Source of the DNA: Candidatus Thioglobus autotrophicus
GTDB lineage: Bacteria > Pseudomonadota > Gammaproteobacteria > PS1 > Pseudothioglobaceae
Length of the DNA: 64,000 bases
Direction of reading: 5' to 3'
Assembly (NCBI GenBank): GCA_022448455.1
Contig: JAKUUR010000005.1
Coordinates: forward strand, 1-64,000
Shown in pieces: positions 63,451 through 64,000 of this stretch. Positions within the stretch are counted from its first letter, which is position 1; each line of letters opens with the position of its first letter. The notes beneath the pieces were generated by a model that made no database searches, had not been told where the DNA came from, and saw only the letters and a list, made by a program, of their open reading frames with translations. A program made the translations under genes and the position numbers.

Positions 63451-64000
63451 ATGATTGATAAGTTTGATAGAATTAAATTAGGCCATTTTCCAACTCCTAT
63501 AGAATATTTAAATAATATTACCGAACATTTAAACGGTCCTCAAATATATATAAAAAGGGATGATTGCACTGGTTTAGCCACAGGCGGAAATAAAACAAGA
63601 AAATTGGAATTTCTAATGCCTGATGCCATTAAAAACCAGGCTGATCTTGTTGTTACTGTGGGTGCCGTTCAATCCAACCATACCCGTCAAACCGCTGCTG
63701 CGTGTGCAAAACTTGGTTTGAAGTGTCTAATCGTTTTAGAACAAAGATTGAAAGATGCCCCAAATGCTTACATGACATCAGGAAATGTTTTCTTAGATAA
63801 ACTTTTTGGCGCTGAAATCGTGCTATGCCCTAGCGGAAAAGATGTCAAAGAATACGCTGAAGAAATAATGGCAGAAAGAAAAAATGATGGCGCTAATCCT
63901 TATTACATTCCTGTTGGTGGCAGTAATCATATTGGTACACTTGGATATATTGAATGCATGAGAGAAATTATTGAAGACGATAAAGACAATTCGTTTACTC
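63451..64000 (+). CDS. PLP-dependent D-cysteine desulfhydrase / L-cysteate sulfo-lyase family protein (partial, cut by window end)
   Basis: The first 183 codons are present. FPTPIEYL, YIKRDDCTGLATGGNKTRKLEF with the PLP lysine in GGNKTRK, the VGAVQSNHTRQTAA segment and PVGGSNHIGTLGYI match the DcyD/ACC-deaminase group. CuyA, the L-cysteate lyase of marine bacteria, is very close in the same motifs, so the substrate (D-cysteine, cysteate or another beta-substituted amino acid) is open. AAGG precedes the ATG at 63451. Confidence 0.9.
   Translation, partial: MIDKFDRIKLGHFPTPIEYLNNITEHLNGPQIYIKRDDCTGLATGGNKTRKLEFLMPDAIKNQADLVVTVGAVQSNHTRQTAAACAKLGLKCLIVLEQRLKDAPNAYMTSGNVFLDKLFGAEIVLCPSGKDVKEYAEEIMAERKNDGANPYYIPVGGSNHIGTLGYIECMREIIEDDKDNSFT

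Overview
The window is one contiguous stretch of a low-G+C (about 35-40 % by eye), densely packed gammaproteobacterial chromosome. Gammaproteobacterial identity is supported by RpoD with a large non-conserved region, LptA/LptC, LpxB, NudE, Aat, a YrfG-type nucleotidase, a GcvR-type ACT protein and an LptM-like lipoprotein next to lysA. A PPi-dependent phosphofructokinase, heterotetrameric sarcosine oxidase, a pyrrolysine-free MttB-family methyltransferase and many small-molecule catabolic enzymes suggest a marine, methylated-nitrogen-using lineage such as the SUP05/Thioglobus-Pseudothioglobus group. That placement is inference from gene content only. No IS element, phage gene, rRNA operon or CRISPR array was seen.

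Region 1 (1-25.7 kb) is mostly housekeeping: prs, rpoD, a tRNA with CAT anticodon (probably tRNA-Ile2), a strong terminator, cysQ, then a minus-strand run nudE-aat-lptM-lysA-yhbY-lpxB-nadC. After a PhyH dioxygenase, a hydroxyacid dehydrogenase, an AlkA-like glycosylase and leuB comes a redox module. It holds a rubrerythrin lacking its rubredoxin domain, an HdrD/GlpC-like Fe-S protein, a DUF3501 protein and a free-standing rubredoxin, with an OxyR-like regulator divergent from it. cysS, yrfG, pfp, adk, lptA, an oversized lptC, thiE, a GST, cfa and dsbB follow.

Region 2 (25.7-46.2 kb) is a nitrogen and one-carbon catabolic block. soxBDAG (sarcosine oxidase), creatinase and gcvT-H-P-gcvR could together convert creatine to urea, sarcosine, glycine, CO2, ammonia and methylene-THF. 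Between them lie a 5-oxoprolinase/hydantoinase fusion, a DUF1989 protein, a GMC oxidoreductase and two EamA exporters.

Region 3 (46.4-64 kb) is an accessory catabolic island. It contains hydroxyacid dehydrogenases, a dioxygenase, a class II aldolase, an enolase-superfamily enzyme, an uncharacterised pair (DUF3726-like plus a 568-residue protein), an atypical M19 dipeptidase, two aldehyde dehydrogenases, an MttB-family methyltransferase, a DapA-family lyase, an amine/amino-acid oxidase and, cut by the window edge, a PLP-dependent D-cysteine desulfhydrase/L-cysteate lyase homologue. Two scars of rearrangement are visible. A racemase-like plus sulfotransferase cassette is bounded by imperfect ~112-bp direct repeats (48171-48282 and 49861-49973), and an SDR gene has been reduced to its two ends (59364-59508).

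Several minus-strand genes overlap by ATGA, ATGAxTAA or TAATG junctions, indicating translational coupling. lysA, cfa and ghrA-like use TTG starts and aat uses GTG.
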